A DNA stretch of 64,000 bases, from NCBI RefSeq assembly GCF_025466085.1, contig NZ_JANLOD010000048.1, forward strand, positions 248,001-312,000. The letters run 5' to 3'. Source of the stretch: Pseudomonas sp. 14P_8.1_Bac3 (GTDB lineage: Bacteria > Pseudomonadota > Gammaproteobacteria > Pseudomonadales > Pseudomonadaceae). Below, piece by piece: positions 1 through 8,778 of this stretch. The stretch's first letter is position 1, and every line of letters starts with the position of its first letter. Both the position numbers and the translations under genes were made by a program. Under the pieces are notes generated by a model that did not search any database, was not told the DNA's origin, and saw nothing but the letters and a program-made list of their open reading frames with translations.

Positions 1-984
1 CATGCTTTGCCCATCGACAATCCACACGCATTGATCGACATCAGCCTCCCGGTGCCCACGCCTGGTCCACGGGATCTGCTGGTCGAAGTTCGCGCGGTGT
101 CAGTGAATCCCGTCGATACCAAGGTGCGCGCCGGAACTTTCACAAAAGAACCGAAAATCCTCGGCTGGGATGCCACAGGCATTGTCCGCGAGATCGGCTC
201 TGAAGTGACGCTGTTTCAGCCGGGCGATGAAGTGTTCTATGCCGGCTCGATTGCCCGCACCGGCAGTTACAGCGAATTCCATCTGGTCGATGAGCGGATC
301 GTCGGGTACAAGCCTCGGTCATTGAGTGCCGCCGATGCGGCAGCGTTGCCGTTGACTTCGATCACTGCATGGGAATTGTTGTTTGACCGGCTCGGTGTCG
401 TCGAGGGTTCGGGGGAGGGCAAGTACCTGTTGATCACCGGAGCGGCTGGGGGCGTCGGTTCGATGCTGGTGCAACTGGCCCGACAGTTGACCCGCCTTAC
501 CGTCATCGGAACTGCCTCACGCCAGGAAACCGCTGATTGGGTGCGGCAGTTGGGCGCGCATCACGTGATTGATCATAGCCAGCCACTGCTCGCACAGTTG
601 CAAGCGCTCGGCGTGCCGGAGATCGACTATGTCGCCAGCCTGACTCACACCGAACAGCACTTTGCACAACTGATCGACGTGCTCAAGCCGCAAGGGCGTC
701 TGGGAGTGATTGACGATCCCGACAGCCTCGACGTGATGCCGCTCAAGCGCAAGTCGCTGTCGTTGCATTGGGAGCTGATGTTCACCCGCTCGCTGTACGA
801 AACCCCGGACATGATCAACCAGCATCACCTGCTCAATCGGGTCAGCGCTCTGATTGACCAAGGTGTTCTGCAAACCACTGTGGGCGAGCACTTCGGTGCG
901 ATCAATGCGGCAAACATGCGTCGTGCCCATGCGCTCGTCGAGAGCGGCAAGGCCCGGGGCAAGATCGTTCTCGAAGGTTTCTGA
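1..984 (+). CDS. Zinc-type alcohol dehydrogenase-like / quinone oxidoreductase family protein (5' truncated)
   Basis: This is a medium-chain dehydrogenase/reductase (MDR) that would reduce or oxidise a carbonyl or quinone substrate with NAD(P)H in the cytosol. The frame is open from the first base of the window, so the true start lies upstream and only a few N-terminal residues should be missing. The N-terminal GroES-like part has the VNPVDTKVR and GWDATGIV segments. The Rossmann motif ITGAAGGVGSMLVQLA is clear. The C-terminus (ALVESGKARGKIVLEGF) is complete. Length and motifs fit the zinc-binding alcohol dehydrogenase family without obvious structural zinc ligands. It is followed by a small monooxygenase on the same strand. 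The substrate cannot be told from sequence. Confidence 0.9.
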   Translation, partial: HALPIDNPHALIDISLPVPTPGPRDLLVEVRAVSVNPVDTKVRAGTFTKEPKILGWDATGIVREIGSEVTLFQPGDEVFYAGSIARTGSYSEFHLVDERIVGYKPRSLSAADAAALPLTSITAWELLFDRLGVVEGSGEGKYLLITGAAGGVGSMLVQLARQLTRLTVIGTASRQETADWVRQLGAHHVIDHSQPLLAQLQALGVPEIDYVASLTHTEQHFAQLIDVLKPQGRLGVIDDPDSLDVMPLKRKSLSLHWELMFTRSLYETPDMINQHHLLNRVSALIDQGVLQTTVGEHFGAINAANMRRAHALVESGKARGKIVLEGF

Positions 985-1066
985 TTTCACTTCAGGCGGG
1001 TCGCTTGCGGGCCCGCTGAACCGTCTGCGGCATCACTTGCCATTTTTTAATGTTGGAGCGTTGACG

Positions 1067-1375
1067 ATGAATTCGTCCAGTAACGTGTTGGTATCGATTG
1101 CCGTGCTCAAGGCCAAGGCAGGCAAAGAACTGGCATTGAAACAAGAACTGCTGGCGCTGGTAGAGCCGACCCGAGCAGAGCCGGGCAATCTCGGTTATGT
1201 GTTGTTCAAGCTGCGCGACGAGCAGGACACGTTCTACATGCGCGAGGCTTTCAGGGATCAGACGGCGCTGGATGCGCATTTTTCGATGCCTTACTTTCAG
1301 CGCTTTGCCGCCACGGCAGATGACCTGCTCGAAGAGCCGTTGCAACTGATATTCCTTGAGCAGGTATCGGCCTGA
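1067..1375 (+). CDS. Antibiotic biosynthesis monooxygenase (ABM) domain protein, YgiN-like
   Basis: A 102-residue single-domain protein of the ABM/quinol monooxygenase fold, normally a dimeric cytosolic cofactor-free oxygenase or quinone-handling protein. Typical family features are the early segment VLVSIAVLKAKAGKE, the central EPGNLGYVLFKLRDEQDTFYMREAFRDQTALDAHF and a short C-terminal strand LIFLEQV. The ATG at 1067 is preceded by a GGAG-type ribosome site about 8 nt upstream. An upstream extension in this frame runs through the preceding dehydrogenase gene and is not credible. It lies 82 nt after the dehydrogenase and may be co-transcribed with it, which would fit a quinone or aldehyde detoxification pair (inference). 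Confidence 0.85.
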   Translation: MNSSSNVLVSIAVLKAKAGKELALKQELLALVEPTRAEPGNLGYVLFKLRDEQDTFYMREAFRDQTALDAHFSMPYFQRFAATADDLLEEPLQLIFLEQVSA

Positions 1376-1429
1376 TGATTCAACCAGTTGAACCGCACCA
1401 CCTCGGCCGGCGTGGAGGCGGCCGGCGGA

Positions 1430-2413
1430 TCAATTCGCTTCAGGACGCGGCTGTACTCCGAATTGCGGAACGATGTGAGTCCCCAGCTCCTCAATGACTT
1501 GCGCAGCAGGGCGCTTTCCGTATTTGAGATTCAGGATAACGTGGTCCACTCCGATTTCCTCAAGCGACTCCAGCAAAAACCGGAGATGGTAGTGTCCAAG
1601 TTTGAACCCCAAATGAATGCGAGTGGGCGGCGTGGACGGGTTCTCATCGAGGTCGATGTAAAGCGACTGAGTGAAGGGCTTATAGACGGAACCACATTGC
1701 TTCATGACCTCCAGCCGCCAATCTTCCACGATCAGTCGCTGCATGTTCGGTGGGCGTGGATAGTTGATCCATCCGACGCTTTCGCGCGCGATCCAATCCA
1801 GTGACTGGCGGCTATTGCCGGTCACGAACATTGGAATGACTTGGGTTGTGGGTTTCGGAATGAGGTCTGCACCCTGCATCTCACCACCGCTCCAGCGAAT
1901 GGGCTCAAAGCTGGTGCTGTGGGCTCTGCGAATCACCTCGTAATGCTCCCGAAAGATTTCTGCGCGCCTTTCGGGATCAACGCCAAAAGCCGAAAACTCC
2001 ACAGGGCGATCGCCGGAAGCTACACCCAGAATCAAGCGACCTGCGCTCAACTGATCGACGCTGGCTGATGCCTTGGCCGTGTGCAGAGGGTGGTGTAGCG
2101 GGATGGCAATGGATGCGGTGCCAAGCGCTATCTCCGACGTATGAGCGGCCATATAGCCCAGGTAAACCCAGGGGTCGAAGACTTGGCCGACATCACCGAA
2201 ATTAGGGGCCCGAAGAGGCACATCGCGAAACCAGAGCGCGCAGAAGCCCAGCGCCTCTGCTCGTTTGGCCAATGCGACCTGGTTGAGCATGTTCGGCGTG
2301 TCCCCATCGAAGGCCTCCAAAGGAAAGAACAATCCCAGGCTCAAATGACCCGGAGTGAAGGTTCGGCTGAACCCTCGATGCTCCTGATAAGGAATCGTGC
2401 TCGGCCGATACAT
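1430..2413 (-). CDS. Luciferase-like monooxygenase (LLM class flavin-dependent oxidoreductase)
   Basis: A flavin-dependent TIM-barrel oxidoreductase of the bacterial-luciferase superfamily. Recognisable parts are the N-terminal GLFFPLEAFDGDTPNM strand region, the segment HTSEIALGTASIAIPLHHPL, the SAGRLILGVASGDRPVEF motif and the C-terminal HVILNLKYGKRPAAQVIEELG. The reading frame is open a further 90 codons upstream, but that part has no family similarity. A GAGGA site sits 8 nt before the ATG at 2413 (MYRPSTIPYQEHRG); a second ATG two codons earlier (2419) is only 2 nt from that site. The gene converges with the ABM monooxygenase. The substrate is unknown; members of this family often act on small aldehydes, sulfonates or xenobiotics. 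Confidence 0.85.
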   Translation of the reverse strand: MYRPSTIPYQEHRGFSRTFTPGHLSLGLFFPLEAFDGDTPNMLNQVALAKRAEALGFCALWFRDVPLRAPNFGDVGQVFDPWVYLGYMAAHTSEIALGTASIAIPLHHPLHTAKASASVDQLSAGRLILGVASGDRPVEFSAFGVDPERRAEIFREHYEVIRRAHSTSFEPIRWSGGEMQGADLIPKPTTQVIPMFVTGNSRQSLDWIARESVGWINYPRPPNMQRLIVEDWRLEVMKQCGSVYKPFTQSLYIDLDENPSTPPTRIHLGFKLGHYHLRFLLESLEEIGVDHVILNLKYGKRPAAQVIEELGTHIVPQFGVQPRPEAN

Positions 2414-2419
2414 ACTCAT

Positions 2420-3167
2420 CTTCCTCAATGGGGAGAACGTGAACAGCGCCCCTGTTTCCAGAGGTGCTGCGGCATCGGTCGCTTGGGAACGACAGGTGGG
2501 GTAGTGGGTGCAATCTTTGCCCGTTGCGCCGTACATGCTGGTCGGGTCGACCGGAGTGAGGGGCCAGTTGCTGGCGATACGCGCGGGCAGGTCCGGATTG
2601 GCATTGAGCGGGCGGTCAAAATAAATCAGATCGTTCCAACCCGATACATCGCCTGAGCAAAAGCATGGGGACCATCCAACAAGCGTAGGCGGCATTGCGG
2701 GGAACCGCCATGTCGTCGTCCGTCTCGGTACCTGTCGCAGATGATTACACCGCAGTCTGGGCCTTGGACGTCGTGATCGCCGCGCCGCGGGTTACTATAG
2801 AGGACAGTCGTCAGGTCAGCCCGCTGAGCCTTTGGGTACTCGACCGACAATTGGGTCCGGCCCCAATCCTGAAATTCAGACGATAAGATAAATTTTCAGA
2901 CCGCAACGCAGAACTCCATTTCCCCAGGCAAGGCACTCCCTGCGCCTTTCTCACACAATCCGCTCTATCGCTATTGCGTTGCATAACAGAAACAGGTGCG
3001 ATGAGCGACTTTGGAACTTGCATTAACAATATTAACTTGATGCAGGAGGGGCGAGGCATCGTCGATTTCTCGTTTTCAGCAGGATATTAAGAATAATAAA
3101 AAAACGCGCACCTGAAAATCTTGCGTTGCTTCTATTACTTTAAAATAACAAATGGAGCGCTATATAA
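2420..3167. other. Gene-poor intergenic stretch upstream of the porin gene
   Basis: About 750 bases lie between the luciferase-like gene and the OprD-like porin. The minus-strand frame of the luciferase-like gene stays open to 2695, but its translation has no recognisable domain and has several residues unlike the enzyme family, so it is probably non-coding or a relic. The last 150 bases before the porin are A+T-rich and probably hold its promoter. No RNA gene, repeat or clear terminator was seen. Confidence 0.4.
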
Positions 3168-4475
3168 ATGAGTGGAAAAACAATAACTGCAAGTTCGGTG
3201 TTTCTTAGTATTACCCTGAGTGCCCAGGTGCATGCGGACTTCCTGAGTGACAGCAAAGCCACCTTGGGAATGAGAAACTTCTACTTCAATAACGACAACC
3301 GCGATGGCGTTGCCGCACCTTCCAAAACCGAAGAATGGGCGCAGGGTTTCATGCTGGACTTCAAATCGGGCTATACCGATGGAATGGTTGGCTTTGGTGT
3401 CGATGGCCTGGGGTTGCTGGGAGTTACCTTGGACAGTGGCAAAGGACGGCATGTCGGTAGCAGCATGATGCCTTCTGACAGTGACAACCGTGCCGTCGAC
3501 GAGTGGAGCCGGCTGGGGCTGACCGTAAAAGTCAAAATGTCGAAAACTGAACTTCGCTACGGCACTTTGATTCCGAAACTCCCAATTCTGGTCGCCAACG
3601 ACGGGCGCGTGCTTCCACAAACCTTCGAGGGCGGTCAAATCACCTCGAGCGAGTTCAAAGGGTTGACCTTGACTGGAGGTCGTATCGAACATGCAACAGG
3701 ACGTGGTTCGAGCGATCAGACGGGGTTGGCCGTTGCCGGTGGTACGCGGGAAAGCAATCAGTTTGACTTCGCCGGGGGCGATTGGAATGTCACCAAGGAT
3801 CTGACAGCTCAGTACTACTACGCCAGCCTCGACAACTACTATACGCAGCATTTTATGGGATTAATTCACACCCTTGCCCTCTCGGACAATCAGTCCCTTA
3901 AAACCGACCTGCGCTATTTCAAAACTGACTCGTCAGGGGCAAATAGCTCCGGGACGTCAGGCTACAGAATGAGTGGCTACACCAAAAACGGTAGTGGAGA
4001 GATCGACAACCGTACCTGGAGTGCCGCGTTGATTTACACACTGGGTGGTCACGCGATTACTGCGGGGTACCAAAGTGTGTCAGATGGCAGCAACTTCACT
4101 CAACTCAGTCAGGGTAGCCTAACAGACAAGGGCGCCGGTGGAGCAAGCCTGTATCTGTATACAGACCGCCTGATCCAAACTTTCACCCGTGCAGGCGAGC
4201 GCACAGCTTTCGGTCAGTATGCTTACGACTTCGCCGCTCTGGGTGTCCCTGGCCTGAAAGGCTCGGTCATGTACCTCTCCGGCGATAATATTAAAACTAC
4301 GTCAGGCAACAACCAAAAGGAATGGGAAAGAGACATTAGTCTGGACTACGTCCTTCAGTCCGGAGCGCTCAAAGGCGTCGGGTTCGGCTGGCGTAACGGC
4401 AAGTCCAACAGCGAAGCATCTCGAAACGTAGATCAGAATCGTATTTTTGTGACCTATAGCATTCCGCTTCTCTAG
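3168..4475 (+). CDS. OprD family outer-membrane porin
   Basis: A 435-residue substrate-specific porin, of usual OprD length. A Sec signal peptide is evident (short basic start, hydrophobic core VFLSITLSA, cleavage after VHA, so mature protein begins DFLSDSKATLGMRNFYFN). The body has the alternating strand pattern of an 18-strand beta-barrel. Family landmarks include EEWAQGFMLDFKSGYTDG, GKGRHVGSS, ELRYGTLIPKLPILVANDGRVLPQTFEG and the C-terminal VDQNRIFVTYSIPLL strand. OprD proteins admit amino acids, peptides or aromatic and other carboxylates across the outer membrane. The neighbours (oxygenases) suggest uptake of a carboxylated compound, but this is only context. Confidence 0.93.
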   Translation: MSGKTITASSVFLSITLSAQVHADFLSDSKATLGMRNFYFNNDNRDGVAAPSKTEEWAQGFMLDFKSGYTDGMVGFGVDGLGLLGVTLDSGKGRHVGSSMMPSDSDNRAVDEWSRLGLTVKVKMSKTELRYGTLIPKLPILVANDGRVLPQTFEGGQITSSEFKGLTLTGGRIEHATGRGSSDQTGLAVAGGTRESNQFDFAGGDWNVTKDLTAQYYYASLDNYYTQHFMGLIHTLALSDNQSLKTDLRYFKTDSSGANSSGTSGYRMSGYTKNGSGEIDNRTWSAALIYTLGGHAITAGYQSVSDGSNFTQLSQGSLTDKGAGGASLYLYTDRLIQTFTRAGERTAFGQYAYDFAALGVPGLKGSVMYLSGDNIKTTSGNNQKEWERDISLDYVLQSGALKGVGFGWRNGKSNSEASRNVDQNRIFVTYSIPLL

Positions 4476-4739
4476 ATAGCGGTGCGGGAAGTTTAGGGAT
4501 ATCGGATGCTCATGATCGGCGCAGACCCGCAGTGCGACACGCCAGTCATGGTCAAGCTGGTCGTCGAGGCCGAGGTTAGAGAGGTCCTTTACTATCGGTC
4601 GTGTGCCGTGCACCTCGGGCTGCATTTGATAGTGTCCGTTCGAAGGCATACGATCGAGATTGAAGGTGTCTACATGCAAGTTACAGCGCCGCCACGGTGA
4701 CACTACGCCGGATGCGCTCAGCAGACCGGGAGGTGTTAC

Positions 4740-5555
4740 TTGAAGTGCACAACTGATATGCCCGCCAGCGTCATCACAAAACTCACCTACCTGGTCAAGC
4801 ACGATGCGAAGCCCTATGTGCATACCGAGGCTCTGACCGGTAACAGTGAACCGCACTACTTTGCTGAGCAGGAGGAGCGTGAGGTCACGATACACAACGG
4901 TCGTCCGTTGGCAGACAGCCTTTCCCTGGACAAGCAGGGGTTTGAACTCCATCGGCGGGCTACGGTGGTCGACGATCTCTACGACGATACCTCAGTGGAA
5001 AGCGTCTACTATGACGAGGTCAAGGCCTTGATCAAGGAGTTGACGGGCGCGAGCCGGGTCGTCATCTTCGACCACACCAGGCGCAGCGACGCCGAGCGGC
5101 GGGATATTCGCGGGCCAGCCAGCCGTGTGCATAATGACTACACCGACCGCTCGGGGCCTGAACGTATTCGCGACGTGCTGGGCCAGGATCAGGCCGCCGC
5201 ACGGGCGTCGGTGGCCCAGATTAACCTCTGGCGCCCGATGAGCGGCCCCGTCAAGCGCTCACCGCTGGCCGTGCTGGACGCCTCGACGCTCGACCCCAAT
5301 GACCTGCTGGCCACCGACTTGGTCTATCCGGATCGTATCGGTGAGATCTACCACCTGGCCTACAATCCGCAACAGCGCTGGTACTATTTTCCGGACATGC
5401 GCCGTGACGAAGTCTTGCTGATCAAGGGGTATGACTCACGTCACGACGGCCGTGCCCGCTTCACGCCCCATACCGCCTTCAAGGACCCCAATACGCTGCC
5501 GGTAGCCCCGCCGCGTGAGAGTATCGAAGTTCGAACCCTGGCCTTCTTTGAGTAG
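4740..5555 (+). CDS. CmcJ/NvfI family oxidoreductase (GA4 desaturase-like)
   Basis: A 271-residue protein of the CmcJ/NvfI/gibberellin GA4 desaturase family, putative non-haem iron oxygenases mostly known from fungal and actinobacterial secondary metabolism. Seen in sequence: the RGPASRVHNDYTDRSGPER block, which supplies a likely His/Asp metal pair; LWRPMSGPVKRSPLAVLDASTL; and the C-terminal DEVLLIKGYDSRHDGRARFTPHTAFKDP. A GGGAGG ribosome site lies 6 nt before a TTG at 4740. The first ATG (4758) is 24 nt from it, so the TTG start is preferred. It stands alone between the porin and the convergent LtrA-like gene. Its substrate is unknown and a bacterial role is not established. Confidence 0.85.
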   Translation: MKCTTDMPASVITKLTYLVKHDAKPYVHTEALTGNSEPHYFAEQEEREVTIHNGRPLADSLSLDKQGFELHRRATVVDDLYDDTSVESVYYDEVKALIKELTGASRVVIFDHTRRSDAERRDIRGPASRVHNDYTDRSGPERIRDVLGQDQAAARASVAQINLWRPMSGPVKRSPLAVLDASTLDPNDLLATDLVYPDRIGEIYHLAYNPQQRWYYFPDMRRDEVLLIKGYDSRHDGRARFTPHTAFKDPNTLPVAPPRESIEVRTLAFFE

Positions 5556-5696
5556 GTTTTTGCCGCTTGGCGCGGGCCTCACGCCGCGCGGTGTTTACCC
5601 CCGTGCTTTCCAGGCGACCACCCGCTTTGGTTGGTAGGAATGTATTGATGCGCGCGGATAGCTGATTCACCCGTGATATGGCCCAACTTTAAAGAT

Positions 5697-6797
5697 TCAA
5701 CGATACCGGAAGTTTAGTAAAACATAACAGATCATGGTTGCTGTCAGGCCGACCAATATGTACTCGACTCGGGGTAGGAATATAACCAAACCACCTAGAG
5801 AAAACACGATCAAGGTGTTTTGTAGTATGTATTTCCTTATTTTAGGTACCGCTATGAAGTAGCCATATTGCTTGCCTAAGAAAAATAAGGCCATGCCGAT
5901 GACTGACGTAATCTGGAAATCGCGCATCGCAATGTCATTCAGGATCGCATGCCTGATCAAATTTGCGAGAAGTGCTAGCCCCATAAATAGAAAAAGGTGC
6001 GAGTAGATTAAGGAGTGCCCACTCATACTACTTTCATTTTTGCTCAACAAGTAAAAGCTATCAAAATATATCCACCAGATACTGCAAATCATGATAAATC
6101 CGGTGATTGCCGCCATCACATTATAATGATCCCATTGAATGTCAGATAACCCTCCAGAAAGGCTAATTACCGACTCGCCCAATAAGATGAGGGTGAGTAA
6201 ACCTAGTCGTTCAACCAAGTGTTCTGTATGTGCGGGTAATGGCTTTAGCTTACCCCAAGAAAATAAAGGGAGCAGAATATCAAGAAAAATCCCTATGTAA
6301 GCGACAAGGTAACGCATAGGCGGGTCAAAAAGAATGGATGAAAGACTAACAACTGCGCTAACTAACAGGGCGAAGCCAAGCCTGGAGGAGAATTCACTAC
6401 GATGATCGAATTTATTTATGGACGAAATGTACATAATACTGATGATGGCACGTATACCAAAATAGCAGGCAATAACAAGCGCATAGTTTACTTCCAATTC
6501 TCCCCCAATCCGTGCAGACAGCACAATGAGCAGCAACATTAAAAATAAAGTTGCCAAGCGGTGAAGGTTACTGTCTGTATCAAACCTATTTGAGTAAATC
6601 GTGTGGCTGGACCAGATCCACCATAATGGAACAAAAAGTAGTAAAAATGTCCATAATTGCTCCTGTTCAACATGGCCGTGATGAAGATGTCCGAGAGTAT
6701 GCGTAACCTCGCCAATTGCAACAACAAAAATCAGGTCAAAAAACAACTCTAACCATGTGGCGTGTCGATTTTTTTCATAATACTTCAAAGATTTCAT
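5697..6797 (-). CDS. ltrA: Low temperature requirement protein A (LtrA)-like membrane protein
   Basis: A 366-residue polytopic inner-membrane protein of the LtrA family. The hallmark N-terminus TWLELFFDLIFVVAIGEVTH is present, and the rest alternates hydrophobic helices (about ten to twelve) with short charged loops. The GLLTLILLGESVISL segment is also typical of the family. LtrA was named from a cold-growth phenotype in Listeria; its biochemical activity is unknown. The gene is clearly A+T-richer than its neighbours, with many AAA, TTA and ATA codons, suggesting transfer from another lineage. It is convergent with the CmcJ-like gene and marks the first strongly foreign-looking gene of the accessory region. 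Confidence 0.88.
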   Translation of the reverse strand: MKSLKYYEKNRHATWLELFFDLIFVVAIGEVTHTLGHLHHGHVEQEQLWTFLLLFVPLWWIWSSHTIYSNRFDTDSNLHRLATLFLMLLLIVLSARIGGELEVNYALVIACYFGIRAIISIMYISSINKFDHRSEFSSRLGFALLVSAVVSLSSILFDPPMRYLVAYIGIFLDILLPLFSWGKLKPLPAHTEHLVERLGLLTLILLGESVISLSGGLSDIQWDHYNVMAAITGFIMICSIWWIYFDSFYLLSKNESSMSGHSLIYSHLFLFMGLALLANLIRHAILNDIAMRDFQITSVIGMALFFLGKQYGYFIAVPKIRKYILQNTLIVFSLGGLVIFLPRVEYILVGLTATMICYVLLNFRYR

Positions 6798-6919
6798 TCG
6801 CTGCTGGCTCCGTGTGCACCTCTTTAATGTAGAAGGAAACTAACGGATAAGCGAACGGGTGGACGGGTATAGGCGTCAACCTTTGGGGGCGGTCGCAAAA
6901 ACTGAGTGCAACACCTGAC

Positions 6920-7114
6920 CTAGTCCACCACCACGTCTGTTAGTACGGTCAATACAGAATCCAGCGTGCCATCGGGCCGATAGCAACATTGCGCACGGGC
7001 GGACCTTAGCGGGCAACTGGGCTGCTGTTCCGCCAACCATTCATTCAGCGCCTCGACCAGGACACGGGCCTCGACTATGGAATCTTCCGAGCTGTCAAAA
7101 ATTAACATCGCCAA
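6920..7114 (-). CDS. Small hypothetical protein
   Basis: A predicted 64-residue acidic protein (LIFDSSEDSIVEARVLVEALNEWL...) with one probable amphipathic helix and two cysteines (QCCYRP). It is not recognised. A GAGGA site lies 9 nt before a TTG at 7114; an ATG two codons later is the alternative start. It is downstream of, and on the same strand as, the peroxiredoxin/DsbA-like pair, separated by about 200 bases without a convincing gene. It may be a small stress-locus protein, but no function can be assigned. Confidence 0.5.
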   Translation of the reverse strand: MAMLIFDSSEDSIVEARVLVEALNEWLAEQQPSCPLRSARAQCCYRPDGTLDSVLTVLTDVVVD

Positions 7115-7318
7115 TTTTTTATGTCCTCGGTTCGCTGGGCTGATATTTTCGTGCCGCTGCTTTATGAGCGATGCTTATCGCTGGCAGCACCGTGGATTCT
7201 TCAATCTCCCGTATTGAAATATTATCGAATGCACACCTGGTGCGCTGCGCAATGGGGCACGTTCGCCCTCGGCTACGGTGTGGGTGATGCCAAGCGATTT
7301 CACTATCTAGCGATTTCG

Positions 7319-7846
7319 TCAACTCACTAACGAAAGCTCAATCATCTGACTCATCTCGGTGAACTCTGGAGCCCCGTCATAGCGAAGCCCGTCAATGTAA
7401 AACGCTGGGGTGCCATTCACGCCGCTGCGTACGCCGCCATTAAAATCGGATTTTATTTTGGGTACGTAGGTACCGTCTTGCATGGCAAGATAGAGTTCTT
7501 CGTCGGAGAGGCCATGTTTTAGAGCGATGGCCCGAAACAGCGGCAGGCCCAATCGATCCTGATTTTCATACAATTCGTCGTGAGCCTCCCAGAAGAATCC
7601 TCGACTCCCGGCAAACTCAGCGGTGACAGCTGCAGCCATCGCATGCGGGTGAGCAGTGGTCAGTGGAAAGTTACGGAACACAAACTGCAGATCATCGCGA
7701 AAATGCTGCTGTAGCTTTTTGACGACCCAATACGCTAAACCGCAGTAGGGACATTCATAGTCGCCAAATTCCACCAGTGTGACCTTGGCATGCGCACTTC
7801 CCTGGCGATGGTCGCTGGCACTTACCGGGACTTTGAGAGTGGCCAT
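7319..7846 (-). CDS. DsbA family thioredoxin-fold protein
   Basis: A 175-residue thioredoxin-fold protein with the redox motif C32-P-Y-C35 in VEFGDYECPYCGLAYWVVKKL and the cis-proline loop GVNGTPAFYIDG near the C-terminus. There is no signal peptide, so it should act in the cytosol, unlike periplasmic DsbA. The inserted helical domain (HPHAMAAAVTAEFAGSRGFFWEAHDELYENQD) is that of the DsbA/FrnE/DSBA-like group. It starts 17 nt after the peroxiredoxin gene, so the two are surely co-transcribed and probably work as a thiol redox pair, the DsbA-like protein perhaps reducing the peroxiredoxin (inference). Such thiol genes are common cargo of stress-tolerance islands. Confidence 0.9.
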   Translation of the reverse strand: MATLKVPVSASDHRQGSAHAKVTLVEFGDYECPYCGLAYWVVKKLQQHFRDDLQFVFRNFPLTTAHPHAMAAAVTAEFAGSRGFFWEAHDELYENQDRLGLPLFRAIALKHGLSDEELYLAMQDGTYVPKIKSDFNGGVRSGVNGTPAFYIDGLRYDGAPEFTEMSQMIELSLVS

Positions 7847-7863
7847 GGGATCACCTGTTAATT

Positions 7864-8400
7864 TTAGGTTGGCGTGCTTTGTGATGAATTCGCCAGAGCA
7901 TCCAGCGCATCCAGAATGCCGTCCGCCCCCGGATTGATTGCCATTGGTGAGATGTAGCTCCAGGCGATCACTCCCTCCTTGTCAATCACGAACAACGCCC
8001 GCTTACAAACTCCCAGGTGGGAGTCGTACGCTCCATACTGTCGCGCCACAGCCCCTTTGGGCTCGAAATCGGCGAGCAGGCTGAAGTGAAAATTCCGATC
8101 TTTGGAAAAGGCCTGATGACACCAAGCGCTGTCGACCGAGATACCCAGTAGCGTCGCACCGTATTCTCTGAATGTGGGTAGCAACTGGTTGTACAAGGTC
8201 AGTTGGTCGCCACAAACCGAAGTCCAGTCTGCGGGATAAAACGCCAGTATCACGGGATTTCCCTTTAGCTCGCGTAGGGACAACTGCTGATCAGGGGTTG
8301 CGTACAGAGTGAAGTCGGGCGCGACAGTGCCGGCCGGCAGCGGCCCCTGAACCAGGTCGCCATTCGTTTCTTTCGCATCATCCAATTCTGAAGTGTGCAT
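7864..8400 (-). CDS. Peroxiredoxin (AhpC/TSA family)
   Basis: A 178-residue thiol peroxidase. The peroxidatic cysteine is C63 in FYPADWTSVCGDQL, in place of the usual T-x-x-C context with the TSVC form. The redoxin core follows: GATLLGISVDSAWCHQAF, FSLLADFEPKGAVARQYGAY and FVIDKEGVIAWSYISP. A further cysteine in SHLGVCKRALFVID lies where some atypical peroxiredoxins have a resolving cysteine. It detoxifies H2O2 or organic peroxides using reduced thiols. The gene is first of a two-gene operon with the DsbA-like protein. The N-terminal extension of about 20 acidic residues is unusual but is in frame with a normal ATG. Confidence 0.92.
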   Translation of the reverse strand: MHTSELDDAKETNGDLVQGPLPAGTVAPDFTLYATPDQQLSLRELKGNPVILAFYPADWTSVCGDQLTLYNQLLPTFREYGATLLGISVDSAWCHQAFSKDRNFHFSLLADFEPKGAVARQYGAYDSHLGVCKRALFVIDKEGVIAWSYISPMAINPGADGILDALDALANSSQSTPT

Positions 8401-8436
8401 GGCTTGAGCCCTTATAGATGGGCGGTTGGGGTCTGC

Positions 8437-8751
8437 TCAGCGGGATACGACTTGCCCGGGGGGATAACTCCATCCACCGCCAAGTGATTTGTAAATGGCG
8501 ACGATGCCTCGATACACCTCGTTCGAGGTCTGAGCCTGAGTGTCTTCGGTTGCGAGACGTTCACGATCCGCATCAAGAAGCACGAGGAGATCCGCCGTGC
8601 CTTCGCGGTATTGGATTGAGGCCAGGTTGGTAGCGGAAAGGCTGGATTCGCTCTGACGCACCATTGACTATAGTCGTTGTTGGCGCTTGCCGTAATCGCT
8701 GAACGCGTTCTCCGTTTCCTCCAGTGCAGGCAAGACCTCGCGCGCTCGTTC
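8437..8751 (-). pseudogene. Remnant of RND efflux outer-membrane factor (NodT/OprM family), C-terminus
   Basis: The minus strand encodes only the C-terminal helices of an outer-membrane efflux lipoprotein: REVLPALEETENAFSDY, then an in-frame TAG at 8668-8670, then SLSATNLASIQYREGTADLLVLLDADRERL and the closing GIVAIYKSLGGGW. This is the characteristic second repeat and tail of the OMF family. The N-terminal three quarters are absent and the stop codon interrupts what remains, so it is a dead fragment. It shows that an RND efflux operon once lay here and was lost by deletion. Confidence 0.8.
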
Positions 8752-8778
8752 TTTTGCTGTCATTTTCGGCGGTTTTTT

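Noticed and set aside
4302..4952. Minus-strand open frame between porin and oxygenase
   Set aside because: Most of it is antisense to the two real genes; the central part looks protein-like but matched no family I know.
7119..7330. Short open frames on both strands between the small hypothetical and DsbA-like genes
   Set aside because: No ribosome site and no protein-like pattern; probably spacer or relic.
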